DNA of 64,000 nucleotides from Paragorgia papillata (GCA_035771165.1 JAWNZC010000112.1:627001-691000), one strand, 5' to 3'; positions 1 to 14,500 are shown, counted from the stretch's first letter. Made by a program: numbers and translations. The notes: a model not told the origin generated them from the sequence alone.

Positions 1-3000
1 CAGATTGTCCATTGTATACAATAAAACTAAACTAATAAATTTGTTATCTCAGGGTGCCTACAGTATGTTCATGTGTAAGGTAAACATATTATATTGAAAT
101 GACAACAATCTGGCTCGCGTCCTGATGTGTCATCTGAATGCACACAGATTGTCCATTGTATACAATAAAACTAAACTAATAAATTAGTTATCTCAGGGTG
201 CCTTCAGTATGTTCATGTGTAAGGTAAACATATAATATTGCAATGACAACAATCTGGCTCATGTCCTGATGTTTCGTCTGAATGCACACAGATCGTCCAT
301 TGTATACAATAAAACTAAACTAATAAATTTGTTATCTCAGGGTGCCTACAGTATGTTCATGTGTAAGGTAAACATATAATATTGCAATGACAACAATCTG
401 GCTCATGTCCTGATGTTTCGTCTGAATGCACACAGATTTTCCATTGTATACAATAAAACTAAACTAATAAATTTGTTATCTGAGGGTGCCTACAGTATGT
501 TCATGTGTAAGGTAAACATATTATATTGAAATGACAACAATCTGGCTCGCGTCCTGATGTGTCATCTGAATGCACACAGATTGTCCATTGTATACAATAA
601 AACTAAACTAATAAATTAGTTATCTCAGGGTGCCTTCAGTATGTTCATGTGTAAGGTAAACATATAATATTGCAATGGCAAACAATCTGGCTTGAGTCCT
701 GATGTTTCGTCTGAATGGACACAGATCGTCCATTGTATACAATAAAACTAAACTAATAAATTTGTTATCTCAGCGTGCCTACAGTATGTTCATGTGTAAG
801 GTAAACATATAATATTGCAATGACAACAATCTGGCTCGTGTCCTGTTTCGTCTGAATGCACACAGATTGTCCATTGTATACAACAAAAATTTGACAGTGC
901 AGTATATCTAATCATACTATAAATAAATTTGTTGTCTCTGGGTGAATATGTTAATGTCTAAGGTAAACATATTATATTGAAATGACAACAATCTGGCTCG
1001 TGTCCTGATGTTTCGTCTGAATGCACACAGATTGTCCATTGTATACAATAAAACTAAACTAGTAAATTTGTTATCTCAGGGTGCCTACAGTATGTTCATG
1101 TGTAAGGTAAACATATAATATTGCAATGACAACAATCTGGCTCATGTCCTGATGTTTCGTCTGAATGCACACAGATTTTCCATTGTATACAATAAAACTA
1201 AACTAATAAATTTGTTATCTGAGGGTGCCTACAGTATGTTCATGTGTAAGGTAAACATATTATATTGAAATGACAACAATCTGGCTCGCGTCCTGATGTG
1301 TCATCTGAATGCACACAGATTGTCCATTGTATACAATAAAACTAAACTAATAAATTAGTTATCTCAGGGTGCCTTCAGTATGTCCATGTGTAAGGTAAAC
1401 ATATAATATTGCAATGGCAACAATCTGGCTTGAGTCCTGATGTTTCGTCTGAATGCACACAGATCGTCCATTGTATACAATAAAACTAAACTAATAAATT
1501 TGTTATCTCAGGGTGCCTACAGTATGTTCATGTGTAAGGTAAACATATAATATTGCAATGACAACAATCTGGCTCGTGTCCTGTTTCGTCTGAATGCACA
1601 CAGATTGTCCATTGTATACAACAAAAATTTGACAGTGCAGTATATCTAATCATACTATAAATAAATTTGTAGTCTCTGGGTGAATATGTTAATGTCTAAG
1701 GTAAACATATTATATTGAAATGACAACAATCTGGCTCGTGTCCTGATGTTTCGTCTGAATGCACACAGATTGTCCATTGTATACAATAAAACTAAACTAA
1801 TAAATTTGTGATCTCAGGGTGCCTACAGTATGTTCATGTGTAAGGTAAACATATTATATTGCAATGACAACAATCTGGCTTGTGTCCTGATGTTTCGTCT
1901 GAATGCACACAGATTGTCCATTGTATACAATAAAACTAAACTAATAAATTTGTGATCTCAGGGTGCCTACAGTATGTTCATGTGTAAGGTAAACATATAA
2001 TATTGCAATGACAACAATCTGGCTTGTGTCCTGCCTGATGTTTCGTCTGAATGCACACAGAGTGTCCATTGTATGCAATAAAACTAAACTAATAAATTTG
2101 TTATCTCAGGGTGCCTTCAGTATGTTCATGTGTAAGGTAAACATATAATATTTTGCAATGGCAACAATCTGGCTTGAGTCCTGATGTTTCGTCTGAATGC
2201 ACACAGATCGTCCATTGTATACAATAAAACTAAACTAATAAATTTGTTATCTCAGGGTGCCTACAGTATGTTCATGTGTAAGGTAAACATATAATATTGC
2301 AATGACAACAATCTGGCTCGTGTCCTGTTTCGTCTGAATGCACACAGATTGTCCATTGTATACAACAAAAATTTGACAGTGCAGTATATCTAATCATACT
2401 ATAAATAAATTTGTTGTCTCTGGGTGAATATGTTAATGTCTAAGGTAAACATATTATATTGAAATGACAACAATCTGGCTCGTGTCCTGATGTTTCGTCT
2501 GAATGCACACAGATTGTCCATTGTATACAATAAAACTAAACTAGTAAATTTGTTATCTCAGGGTGCCTACAGTATGTTCATGTGTAAGCTAAACATATTA
2601 TATTGCAATGACAACAATCTGGCTTGTGTCCTGCCTGATGTTTCGTCTGAATGCACACAGATTGTCCATTGTATACAATAAAACTAAACTAATAAATTTG
2701 TTATCTCAGGGTGCCTACAGTATGTTCATGTGTAAGGTAAACATATTATATTGAAATGACAACAATCTGGCTCGCGTCCTGATGTGTCATCTGAATGCAC
2801 ACAGATTGTCCATTGTATACAATAAAACTAAACTAATAAATTAGTTATCTCAGGGTGCCTTCAGTATGTTCATGTGTAAGGTAAACATATAATATTGCAA
2901 TGACAACAATCTGGCTCATGTCCTGATGTTTCGTCTGAATGCACACAGATCGTCCATTGTATGCAATAAAACTAAACTAATAAATTTGTTATCTCAGGGT

Positions 3001-6000
3001 GCCTACAGTATGTTCATGTGTAAGGTAAACATATAATATTGCAATGACAACAATCTGGCTCATGTCCTGATGTTTCGTCTGAATGCACACAGATTTTCCA
3101 TTGTATACAATAAAACTAAACTAATAAATTTGTTATCTGAGGGTGCCTACAGTATGTTCATGTGTAAGGTAAACATATTATATTGAAATGACAACAATCT
3201 GGCTCGCGTCCTGATGTGTCATCTGAATGCACACAGATTGTCCATTGTATACAATAAAACTAAACTAATAAATTAGTTATCTCAGGGTGCCTTCAGTATG
3301 TTCATGTGTAAGGTAAACATATAATATTGCAATGGCAACAATCTGGCTTGAGTCCTGATGTTTCGTCTGAATGGACACAGATCGTCCATTGTATACAATA
3401 AAACTAAACTAATAAATTTGTTATCTCAGGGTGCCTACAGTATGTTCATGTGTAAGGTAAACATATAATATTGCAATGACAACAATCTGGCTCGTGTCCT
3501 GTTTCGTCTGAATGCACACAGATTGTCCATTGTATACAACAAAAATTTGACAGTGCAGTATATCTAATCATACTATAAATAAATTTGTTGTCTCTGGGTG
3601 AATATGTTAATGTCTAAGGTAAACATATTATATTGAAATGACAACAATCTGGCTCGTGTCCTGATGTTTCGTCTGAATGCACACAGATTGTCCATTGTAT
3701 ACAATAAAACTAAACTAGTAAATTTGTTATCTCAGGGTGCCTACAGTATGTTCATGTGTAAGGTAAACATATAATATTGCAATGACAACAATCTGGCTCA
3801 TGTCCTGATGTTTCGTCTGAATGCACACAGATTTTCCATTGTATACAATAAAACTAAACTAATAAATTTGTTATCTGGGGGTGCCTACAGTATGTTCATG
3901 TGTAAGGTAAACATATTATATTGAAATGACAACAATCTGGCTCGCGTCCTGATGTACGTGTCATCTGAATGCACACAGATTGTCCATTGTATACAATAAA
4001 ACTAAACTAATAAATTAGTTATCTCAGGGTGCCTTCAGTATGTTCATGTGTAAGGTAAACATATAATATTGCAATGGCAACAATCTGGCTTGAGTCCTGA
4101 TGTTTCGTCTGAATGGACACAGATCGTCCATTGTATACAATAAAACTAAACTAATAAATTTGTTATCTCAGGGTGCCTACAGTATGTTCATGTGTAAGGT
4201 AAACATATAATATTGCAATGACAACAATCTGGCTCGTGTCCTGTTTCGTCTGAATGCACACAGATTGTCCATTGTATACAACAAAAATTTGACAGTGCAG
4301 TATATCTAATCATACTATAAATAAATTTGTTGTCTCTGGGTGAATATGTTAATGTCTAAGGTAAACATATTATATTGAAATGACAACAATCTGGCTCGTG
4401 TCCTGATGTTTCGTCTGAATGCACACAGATTGTCCATTGTATACAATAAAACTAAACTAGTAAATTTGTTATCTCAGGGTGCCTACAGTATGTTCATGTG
4501 TAAGGTAAACATATAATATTGCAATGACAACAATCTGGCTCATGTCCTGATGTTTCGTCTGAATGCACACAGATTTTCCATTGTATACAATAAAACTAAA
4601 CTAATAAATTTGTTATCTGGGGGTGCCTACAGTATGTTCATGTGTAAGGTAAACATATAATATTGCAATGACAACAATCTGGCTTGTGTCCTGCCTGATG
4701 TTTCGTCTGAATGCACACAGAGTGTCCATTGTATGCAATAAAACTAAACTGATAAATTTGTTATCTCAGGGTGCCTTCAGTATGTTCATGTGTAAGGTAA
4801 ACATATAATATTGCAATGGCAACAATCTGGCTTGAGTCCTGATGTTTCGTCTGAATGCACACAGATCGTCCATTGTATACAATAAAACTAAACTAATAAA
4901 TTTGTTATCTCAGGGTGCTTACAGTATGTTCATGTGTAAGGTAAACATATAATATTGCAATGACAACAATCTGGCTCGTGTCCTGTTTCGTCTGAATGCA
5001 CACAGATTGTCCATTGTATACAACAAAAATTTGACAGTGCAGTATATCTAATCATACTATAAATAAATTTGTTGTCTCTGGGTGAATATGTTAATGTCTA
5101 AGGTAAACATATTATATTGAAATGACAACAATCTGGCTCGTGTCCTGATGTTTCGTCTGAATGCACACAGATTGTCCATTGTATACAATAAAACTAAACT
5201 AGTAAATTTGTTATCTCAGGGTGCCTACAGTATGTTCATGTGTAAGCTAAACATATTATATTGCAATGACAACAATCTGGCTTGTGTCCTGATGTTTCGT
5301 CTGAATGCACACAGATTGTCCATTGTCTACAACAAAAATTTGACAGTACAGTATATCTAATCATACTATAAATAAATTTGTTGTCTCTGGGTGAATATGT
5401 TAATGTCTAATTAGGTAAACATATTATATTGAAATGACAACAATCTGGCTTGTGTCCTGCCTGATGTTTCGTCTGAATGCACACAGATTGTCCATTGTAT
5501 ACAATAAAACTAAACTAATAAATTTGTTATCTGAGGGTGCCTACAGTATGTTCATGTGTAAGGTAAACATATTATATTGAAATGACAACAATCTGGCTCG
5601 CGTCCTGATGTGTCATCTGAATGCACACAGATTGTCCATTGTATACAATAAAACTAAACTAATAAATTAGTTATCTCAGGGTGCCTTCAGTATGTTCATG
5701 TGTAAGGTAAACATATAATATTGCAATGACAACAATCTGGCTCATGTCCTGATGTTTCGTCTGAATGCACACAGATCGTCCATTGTATACAATAAAACTA
5801 AACTAATAAATTTGTTATCTCAGGGTGCCTACAGTATGTTCATGTGTAAGGTAAACATATAATATTGCAATGACAACAATCTGGCTCATGTCCTGATGTT
5901 TCGTCTGAATGCACACAGATTTTCCATTGTATACAATAAAACTAAACTAATAAATTTGTTATCTGAGGGTGCCTACAGTATGTTCATGTGTAAGGTAAAC

Positions 6001-7168
6001 ATATTATATTGAAATGACAACAATCTGGCTCGCGTCCTGATGTGTCATCTGAATGCACACAGATTGTCCATTGTATACAATAAAACTAAACTAATAAATT
6101 AGTTATCTCAGGGTGCCTTCAGTATGTTCATGTGTAAGGTAAACATATAATATTGCAATGGCAACAATCTGGCTTGAGTCCTGATGTTTCGTCTGAATGC
6201 ACACAGATCGTCCATTGTATACAATAAAACTAAACTAATAAATTTGTTATCTCAGGGTGCCTACAGTATGTTCATGTGTAAGGTAAACATATAATATTGC
6301 AATGACAACAATCTGGCTCGTGTCCTGTTTCGTCTGAATGCACACAGATTGTCCATTGTATACAACAAAAATTTGACAGTGCAGTATATCTAATCATACT
6401 ATAAATAAATTTGTTGTGTCTGGGTGAATATGTTAATGTCTAAGGTAAACATATTATATTGAAATGACAACAATCTGGCTCCTGTCCTGATGTTTCGTCT
6501 GAATGCACACAGATTGTCCATTGTATACAATAAAACTAAACTAGTAAATTTGTTATCTCAGGGTGCCTACAGTATGTTCATCTGTAAGGTAAACATATAA
6601 TATTGCAATGACAACAATCTGGCTCATGTCCTGATGTTTCGTCTGAATGCACACAGATTTTCCATTGTCTACAATAAAACTAAACTAATAAATTTGTTAT
6701 CTGAGGGTGCCTACAGTATGTTCATGTGTAAGGTAAACATATTATATTGAAATGACAACAATCTGGCTCGCATCCTGATGTGTCATCTGAATGCACACAG
6801 ATTGTCCATTGTATACAATAAAACTAAACTAATAAATTAGTTATCTCAGGGTGCCTTCAGTATGTTCATGTGTAAGGTAAACATATAATATTGCAATGGC
6901 AACAATCTGGCTTGAGTCCTGATGTTTCGTCTGAATGCACACAGATCGTCCATTGTATACAATAAAACTAAACTAATAAATTTGTTATCTCAGGGTGCTT
7001 ACAGTATGTTCATGTGTAAGGTAAACATATAATATTGCAATGACAACAATCTGGCTCGTGTCCTGTTTCGTCTGAATGCACACAGATTGTCCATTGTATA
7101 CAACAAAAATTTGACAGTGCAGTATATCTAATCATACTATAAATAAATTTGTTATCTCAGGGTGCCTA
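1..7168 (+). repeat. Satellite array A, ~144-bp monomer with ~740-bp higher-order period
   Basis: About 49 head-to-tail copies of a 144-bp AT-rich unit run from the window edge. For example the CAGATTGTCC/CAGATCGTCC word recurs at 1, 145 and 289. Each unit carries the 10-bp palindrome TTGTATACAA and the word AGTATGTTCATGTG. A variant monomer containing AAATTTGACAGTGCAG recurs near 885, 1622, 2366, 3540, 4281, 5024, 5332, 6364 and 7103, usually about 740 bp (five monomers) apart, so the array has higher-order structure. Short open frames through it are a by-product of the unit length being a multiple of three. No gene is supported. The array continues beyond the left edge. Confidence 0.97.
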
Positions 7169-7530
7169 GACTGCACGAAAAATCGCATTTACTTTAAGTT
7201 TACTCGTTGCGTAAATATTACGTAAATTTGGTAATTGAAATTTACTATATCTACACCATGGTAGCAAATGTGTTGTAAATTTCAATATTTCACATAGGGT
7301 GAAAGTTGTGTAAAGGTAAAGAAAATATAGTGTTTGCTTGCAATTTGTCATAAATTTACACAATGTGCCAAATCTTGTTGTTTGCACCGTATTCGCATAT
7401 GTTTGCGCCCCGAGTAAATTTGGTTCACATTTACGAACTTCTGCTAGGTAGGCAAATGTTTGGCAAAAAACGACATTTACTAGTTTTGCCAAATTTGTAT
7501 AATATGTGCGCAAATCAATGTATTCACGTC
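7169..7530. other. GTAAAT/ATTTAC-rich flank of satellite array A
   Basis: Directly after the last satellite monomer comes about 360 bp in which ATTTAC or GTAAAT words recur many times. It opens with GACTGCACGAAAAATCGC. A similar ATTTAC-rich stretch borders the second array on its left side (about 24965-25548) and ends with TTTTTCGTGC, the reverse complement of GCACGAAAAA. The two flanks may therefore be related edges of one repeat family. No coding potential is evident. Confidence 0.45.
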
Positions 7531-7927
7531 GTGTTTTATTAAAATAATCCGCTTGTATTTCATGCTCAGGCTAAAAACAAAATGCTCGATGACGTTATTT
7601 ATATCAGTGTTTCAATATTACATATTGCATTATTGCCCTTTAGTTTTCTGCTTACATTTTCCCGTCATCTGGCTCCCACCATTACTTGTATACCTGCGGT
7701 GTTGTAGTCTATCACAGACAAAAATGTATTCGCAGTCAGTTTGTTGCTTTCCTGGACTCGCACCAGGCCTCTCTCGGACAAAGTTTTCAGACGTACGACA
7801 TGGTACCCCCAAATTGTCCGATTTTTTTTACATAAATCTTCTTTTTAGGCAACTCAATCGGTTTTCATAGAGGCTATGTTAACAAGAGAGCCTCACTACT
7901 TTCACAATGCTAGCTGTTATTTTCTCG

Positions 7928-7963
<36 letters not shown>

Positions 7964-8780
7964 TTATTATATAGCATGCTATCGGATGTAAGCTTTTGCG
8001 TAATCTGATTGGTTCCCTACTACTAGGCTATCAGCTCATATCCTGCTAGTAGAGGAAAAACAAGATGGCGGCATGTTTTTCAAACTGCCGAAAAGAGTTG
8101 AAATTGACGGATTTTTATACAGAAAAACATCAACACCCTCAAACCGATGTATAAAAAAAAAACATTGTGTAAAAATACATTAATAAATACACAATTTAGC
8201 ATGTTAAATGGTAAAATTCACCTAAAAATTACGTCTTTTTACTTCAAAAACCCGACTAAATTAACGGGTTGATATTAATTTGTTGCCAAACAAAGAAACT
8301 CACGGTTAAAATCAAGCTTACAACACACATTTCGTAGGAGATTACCAGTAAAGGGACTTTTTTGATTTAGATAAGCATTTGGAGTAGTAAAAAGCATGTT
8401 CTTTTTCTAAAACAACCAACTAAGTACTTTCACTGCCGAAGGTGTTTCAGTTTTGCATGAAATCAAAACCTTTTTCACGACAGCAACGCTAATATAACTG
8501 ACCCACCTTTTGACTTAATAAAGGTACCTTTTAATCTTTTTTATTGATCTGCTGATCACATTTTTTGCCTCTCGAGCAACATTTATACAATATTTCGAAG
8601 CTGTTTACCGAACAGCTCAGCGAGAAATTCTATGTAAATGCATCATTACGCATGGCGGAAGTATTAGTTGCCTATGCGGGAAGTTTGTTGTTTCAAACAT
8701 TTCGCTGTAATTTTGTCTCTTGTACAGTGCTTGGCTATGTAATAAAACAGTTATACCACTCGAGCTCATGGTATAACTGT

Positions 8781-8818
<38 letters not shown>

Positions 8819-9830
8819 GGTAAAACTATACTTTATACTTTGTATATATATATTATATAGCTACTCACTATATATGAGCTGTTCTGCAATCTCATTGGTT
8901 CTGCTACTAGCAGTATATCAGCTCATATAACATTAGCAATAAAAAAAGTCAGTGTACTACAGATAAAACTGCCTGTTAATTCTAAACTGCAGCAGCGAAA
9001 ATACTGAACTGAGTTAAAACTAAGTCAACAAATAACACATAAACAGAATAGAAAACTGATTACGAATTTAACAGAAAAAAAGCTGCTGAAAAAGGTAGTT
9101 GAGAGCTTTACAAAACTTTACTTATTACCGAGTTGACAATAATATTTTGTTAAACCAAATACAAGTCGTAAACATACGTATACTTATTAATGTAGTAACA
9201 AGTAAAATATATTTTCTAAAGAAAGAAAGCATCATGAATGGAAACTATGTATTTGCATGCTATAAAAGACTGTAAATCAACAAAGTGTAATTTTCCCGAA
9301 CGTTTTCGGCTTTTTGATAACTTTTTAAATGCTAAATCTTTTATGTCAATATAAAGTAAAGAACAGCTGACTAACCTTTTGACTTTCCTGAGCTGTTTAA
9401 GTCGTTATATACGATGTTTCCAACGCTTTTTTAAACTCTAAGAGCTCTCAAACACATTCCCGAGACTGTTTTGAACCCCAAGTCAGTTTACTGTGAACTG
9501 TCAAGGGAAAACCTTGCTACGTGAAGGCGAATGCGCATGGCGGAAATATGGGTGACGGAAGTTCGAGTTTTTTCAAGCGATTCATTTCCGTTATGAATTA
9601 AAAAATTTTCTTTATTTTTATAAATGTTTTCGCTATATAATAAAACAATTATACCATTCACTCTCATCGTATATGAACTCACACCCAACAACAAAAACAT
9701 ATAAAACGCAATAAGTGAACAAATTTCTTCCAGGATTTAGCCAAGTCATGTATGCGCAAGAGTCAGAGGAAGAACAGTCGGTAAGCGAGTTAAACATCAG
9801 ACCGGAATCTTTTATGTAAGGCCACGCCCA
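7531..9830. other. Non-coding host DNA with TA microsatellites and palindromic AT-rich repeats
   Basis: I see no supportable gene here. A TA run lies at about 7930-7960 and others at 8780-8817 and 8843-8860. A short palindromic segment around 8748-8780 (ACAGTTATACCA paired with TGGTATAACTGT) and loosely repeated text near 8880-8930 and 7985-8050 (both with TCAGCTCATAT) suggest decayed MITE-like repeats. GCATGGCGGAA occurs near both 8650 and 9535. Confidence 0.5.
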
Positions 9831-10236
9831 CACCTTGAACTGACTGCCGAAAGACAGTGTATCTTGACAGCCAGCTGCCCAAAGACAAAATATCTTGACA
9901 ACTTAGAAGCTCAAAATGAATCTATGCAAGACATACGCTATTGAATTAGTGCATAATATATTAAATCTGATATGATTAATATAGACAGTGCCTGATAATC
10001 TTTCAGAACATTTCTGCAACATTTTTTGTTACACAAAAAGGTGCATTAATGTATTGGATATTTATTACCTGTTAATTGTTATCTTCAATTGCATACTGTT
10101 ATAACACGAAAACACCTTGAACTGACTGCCGAAAGACAGAGTATCTTGACAGCCAGCTGCCCAAAGACAAAATATCTTGACAACTTAGAAGCTCAAAATG
10201 AATCTATGCCACAAACATATGCTATTGAGTGCATTG
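9831..10236 (+). repeat. Direct repeat pair, ~125 bp each, 280 bp apart
   Basis: The stretch beginning CACCTTGAACTGACTGCCG at about 9831 is repeated almost exactly from about 10111. Each copy runs roughly 125 bp through the AAGCTCAAAATGAATCTATG words before the two diverge. The segment between them (about 9958-10110) is AT-rich with no gene. This may be a local duplication or two copies of a dispersed repeat. Confidence 0.8.
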
Positions 10237-10438
10237 TCCTAAATATGAAATATGGTTAATGCTTTCAGTGCTGGTGTGGTTTATCATTCATGCAATAATT
10301 CTTATTATTTTGGTGCATAATTGGCTGTTTATTCACTATTAATTTTCGAATGATGATTGTGGGACAGTGAACTCGGGTGGAGAATAATGAGTTACTCCGA
10401 GTGACGAAGCATGCCGGACAAGTAGAGAAAACTCTACT

Positions 10439-10510
10439 TCGCCCAGCTGGGATTCAAACCCGCAACCTTCGGTTTACTAGTCCAATGCTCTAAAAACTGA
10501 GCTACAGGTC
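10439..10510 (-). repeat. tRNA-like SINE head (minus copy of an inverted pair)
   Basis: The reverse strand shows tRNA-type internal promoter words: an A-box-like TAGCTCAGT and a B-box-like GGTTTGAATCC. The text is nearly the same as the plus-strand copy at 10722-10793. The D-loop region has drifted and the acceptor stem does not close well, so this is more likely a tRNA-derived SINE than a working tRNA. A shared flank with the self-complementary word AAGTAGAG...CTCTACTT lies next to both copies, which makes the pair a fold-back structure. Confidence 0.55.
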
Positions 10511-10721
10511 AAGTTGGGAGCTGAAGGTCAAATGATAGTCCTTAGACTATTTGATATTTTGAAACAGACTAGTTTCTTCAATATCTAGACAACAGTCTTC
10601 ATACATGACGTTTTTGAATGATGATGTGGGACAGTTAACTCGGGTGGAGAATAATAATAAAATATCGAAATATCAAATAGCCTACAGTAAGAACTATCAT
10701 TCGACCGTCAGCTCCCAACTT

Positions 10722-10793
10722 GACCTGTAGCTCAGTTGGTAGAGCATCGGACTAGTAAACCGAAGGTCGTGGGTTTGAATCCCAGCAAGGTCA
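10722..10793 (+). repeat. tRNA-Thr(AGT)-like sequence, probably SINE-derived
   Basis: The 72-nt segment has an A-box-like TAGCTCAGTTGG, a D stem GCTC/GAGC, a seven-base anticodon loop CTAGTAA (anticodon AGT, threonine) on a TCGG/CCGA stem, and a B-box-like GGTTTGAATCC near 10772-10782. The acceptor stem pairs over about five positions (GACCT with AGGTC). A diverged inverted copy sits 230 bp away with the same flanks, which points to a tRNA-derived SINE. A functional tRNA gene is not excluded. Confidence 0.5.
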
Positions 10794-10859
10794 AGTAGAG
10801 TTTTCTCTACTTGTCCAGTATGGTTCGTCACTTGGAGTAACACCTTATTATTAATTATT

Positions 10860-11559
10860 ATACTAAATAAATGTAACTAATTTGTAGTGCATGTTATTGT
10901 TGGCTGCCACTCACTGAAACAGTTGAGCTTTAAGATCTCGATTTGATTCGGTCACTAAGATCTAGCCACAATAAGTTAAATAGTTTTTGATGCCATATTA
11001 TAAATAAACAGAAAATTGCAATGGCATAATTTTGTTTTTTTGAGACTTGTGTAATACTTGAGTACCAAAAATGGTAACCAGTATGACTCATATTGGGTGC
11101 AAATAATTCCAGGATACTGTGTCATAAGATCTTTGCCAAATTTATCTCGCTTAGTGATATACATACATGTACAATACATAAACTGGAGCTGTATATTATT
11201 ACATCTATTGTTCTCAACAAATACTGTACAAAATTCTAACTGGGCCATAACATGATGACACATTTGTGGTATATTATTTTAGTATCCCAGAGTTTCCAGA
11301 GGTGTAATGATTCATTAATACAAATTTGTATGCCATTACATTGGCCAGTATGGCAGATAAAATTCAAGTTCTCCTTGTCATTACATGTACTGTATGATTA
11401 ACACAATGACACTCGACATCAAAAGTTTTAAAACATTATTCCTATTCCGTTCAGTGGCTGTGCTGCCATTGATATTGTAACTCTTGACTTTGTATTATGC
11501 AATATTATGCAATAATCCTTGAACTTCCTCTTAACTGAAAATATAATTATCCTTATCAC
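10860..11559. other. AT-rich host DNA, no gene recognised
   Basis: Seven hundred bases separate the SINE-like pair from the 3' end of the CACTA transposase relic. Open frames here are short, lack recognisable motifs and overlap on both strands. Part may be the 3' untranslated or subterminal region of the CACTA element, but I could not identify a CACTA terminus. Confidence 0.4.
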
Positions 11560-14500
11560 TTAGCACTGAAACTTGCGAGGAATGGGGCATACAACAAGAA
11601 CCCGTTCCCTTCCAATTACATCAAATGTAGGAACAAATTTGCAGAAGATTCTTTGAACAGGAATGAAATTGGCATTTCCCTCCAATTCAAAAATGTTTCT
11701 GCACCATACCTCTGCTGGTGGTCCAAGTTTGTGTCGCAAAGGGTGCTCTGTGAACCATCTTACAGCAGCAAGGATGCATGTCATATACTGGCCATCAACT
11801 TCAATGTTATGTTTGATATAGTAGTCCACCATACCTGGTCGAAGGTCAAGGCCTGATAAATCAATTCTTCCTCCAAGGCTGCACGATCTTGCTAGTATAA
11901 AACAACAACGATCTGCTCTAGTGTTATAGGAGCCTAAGAGTTCCCCAGCAAATTTAACTGATGAAAATCTTTGAAAGAACCTGGTTACTGACACTGGATT
12001 TAATTTATCAAATATTGCAGAATAGCATCCTGTGAGATAGTTAACATCGTCTGAATCCAGGCACCCTCTCAAGTATGGTGCACAGCAATCATACAAGTTA
12101 TCGGAATCAGATACTTTCCATCCATCATCATTTGTTTTAACAGGACCAACTGATAGCATGCTACTTTGTATTATTTTTCTTGATGGACACTCCTGTAAAG
12201 AAATTGAAAGAGTCCCTGAATGCTGCCATGTTAATCTATTGAGAATGGGAAGGAAATTTTCTTGAAAATCTGAAGGAATGGGGAGATCTTTGACATACTG
12301 CTCATCCAAAAACTTCCGCATCAACTGCATCTCAATGGATCTTTGGTTTGTTCTGTACTCACCTAGCATACCATTGTATCGTTCAAAACTAAAAAGCCAG
12401 AATGAGTAGACTGGCCCATAGTCAAGTATACACTCTAAAATATGAGTATGTAGATGCATATTGGGAGTGACTCTCTGTTTCCCATAAAGTTGTTCAAAGC
12501 CTTCACAGAATCTGATAATGTAGTGATGAGCTAAGTTTGCTCTTGCTTCTGTTATAATTGGACAGCAAAACATGTTGCAGGCCATTACAAAGTTGCGCCA
12601 AACTTCAAGATCTGCAGAAGGTAAGACGTCCCACAAAGCAAAAATTGAGAATAACAACAGTCCACGTCTTCCATTAGTCAGCAGTAAATCCCCCATAACT
12701 GTTTTCAATTTTCCTTGGCATTCTGCCAATTGTAGATGGTGCTTTGATGTCATCTAATTTTGATTGTATTTTCTCTAAATTCTTTTTATTGATCAGAGGA
12801 ATTTCACCAGCAAGCCAAATGTTTTTCATAATATGCTTTGCCGTACCCTGAAATAGGTTATGCATTGGGTCAATAATGTGAAACCTCACACAATCAAAGT
12901 AAGGTAACATCATGAGTTCAGAGAACCTTGTTCCATACTGATGTTGTTTGGCTGCCTGTTCAGTTGCCGTTGTTTGGTTTAGGCAAATTTGTGCTTGTGC
13001 CCGGTGCTCAGCATTACTTCTTGAAGGGCTTGGCTCAAATCCTGAATAATCCATATTCCCTACCACTCCAGGAAATGTCTTTAAACACTTTGAACAACCA
13101 TGACAAGATGAGTGACCAGTAAAAAACCACACACCTTCTGGATGGCTGGAAGGTCACATGCAACACAGAGCACAGCTGCACGAAAGACTTCACTTGTTAC
13201 TGAATTATGAGGTGTTACGTTTATCCCATCTTTCCACAGCATGTTTAGTTCTAAAACTGGTTTTAAATAACTGTTAATATTTAATCTTGCTTCATGTGGC
13301 CCAAGCATTAGTCCAACTAAAATTATATTTTCAGGTTTGAACCTGTCTGCTCTTGGTAGATTCATAATAGAAATATACAGTGTCCCCACACTGTACACAG
13401 AGTGTTTGAATGGCTGGAACCAGTCAACGTTTGGCATTAGGCCATAATTGTTTGGTGATGCGAAATAAGGCTGACCTTTAACATGTTGCCAGTCTTTCCA
13501 CATGCGCCCATCAAATATGTCTGCTAAGAATCCAATTAGTGTATCTCGTTTTCTCCAAAGTTCACATTTCTGAGTGAACCCAGGTCTTTTAATAAATCGC
13601 TGTAAACTCTCCACTAGACTATTGTAGCAATATACCTTAAATGGGTAAAGATGAATATGTTCATTCTTCAAAGTAACTTCTTTTAACAATGGTTCATTAC
13701 ATGCAGTTCTGTGGTAGGCTTGGCGATGATGAGGAAATGCCACATACGAACAGTTCTTTGTACATTTCTTGCCATTCTTTTCGACGTAGCATTCTTCAAA
13801 TTTATACAAGCTGTTACACTTCCTGCATACAACATACTTCACAAATTTGTCCTTGGTAAAAGCAGTGAAAATGCTGCCACAAGTGGAAATATTGTCCCAA
13901 GAGTATCAAACAGTGCTGCCAAGAATGCTAGAAATATGTCAATAGCAGTCTCTGATATTGAACAATGGGTTGCCCACAAAAACAGGAATATCAGAATCGA
14001 TCTTGAAATGGACTTTTGAACTCCAATCTTTTGATTACTTACAAGGTTAACTTCAATATTTGGCAATATGTCACTATTGAGATCACAATTGATATCTTCT
14101 TCTGACACATCCCAAAATCATAATTAATGGAATGTGTCCGTTCCTTGTATAGCCATGTGTCAAAATCCTTGTCATAGTCATTACCAGGTAAGTGTTCATC
14201 ACTGTTTTCTAAAGAATCAGAGAGTAAAGTAATGTAAGTAAGTGAAGTGTGGTAAAGTAAAATGGAGTGGTGTGTCGAGTGAAGTGGAGTAAAGTGAAAT
14301 AAATAACAGAAGAGTACATTGCATGTATAATACATGTGTATAATATAGTATACACTGTACAAGCCTGCAAATTACAGTTGTCTGGCATGATTTAATGTTA
14401 TGACTTATGTGATTGTCTGTCCAAATCTTATTATGACCACTGCAGGGCTCAAAATAATGGCCGGTCGCCGGTAAATGACAGGCCAAAATCGTCAGATGAC

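Noticed and set aside
1..7168. Regularly spaced repeats resembling a CRISPR array
   Set aside because: The whole unit is repeated with no unique spacers, there are no cas genes, and the DNA is eukaryotic in character; it is a satellite.
10722..10793. Functional tRNA-Thr gene
   Set aside because: Acceptor and T stems have mismatches and a diverged inverted copy shares flanking sequence, so a SINE is more likely; not excluded.
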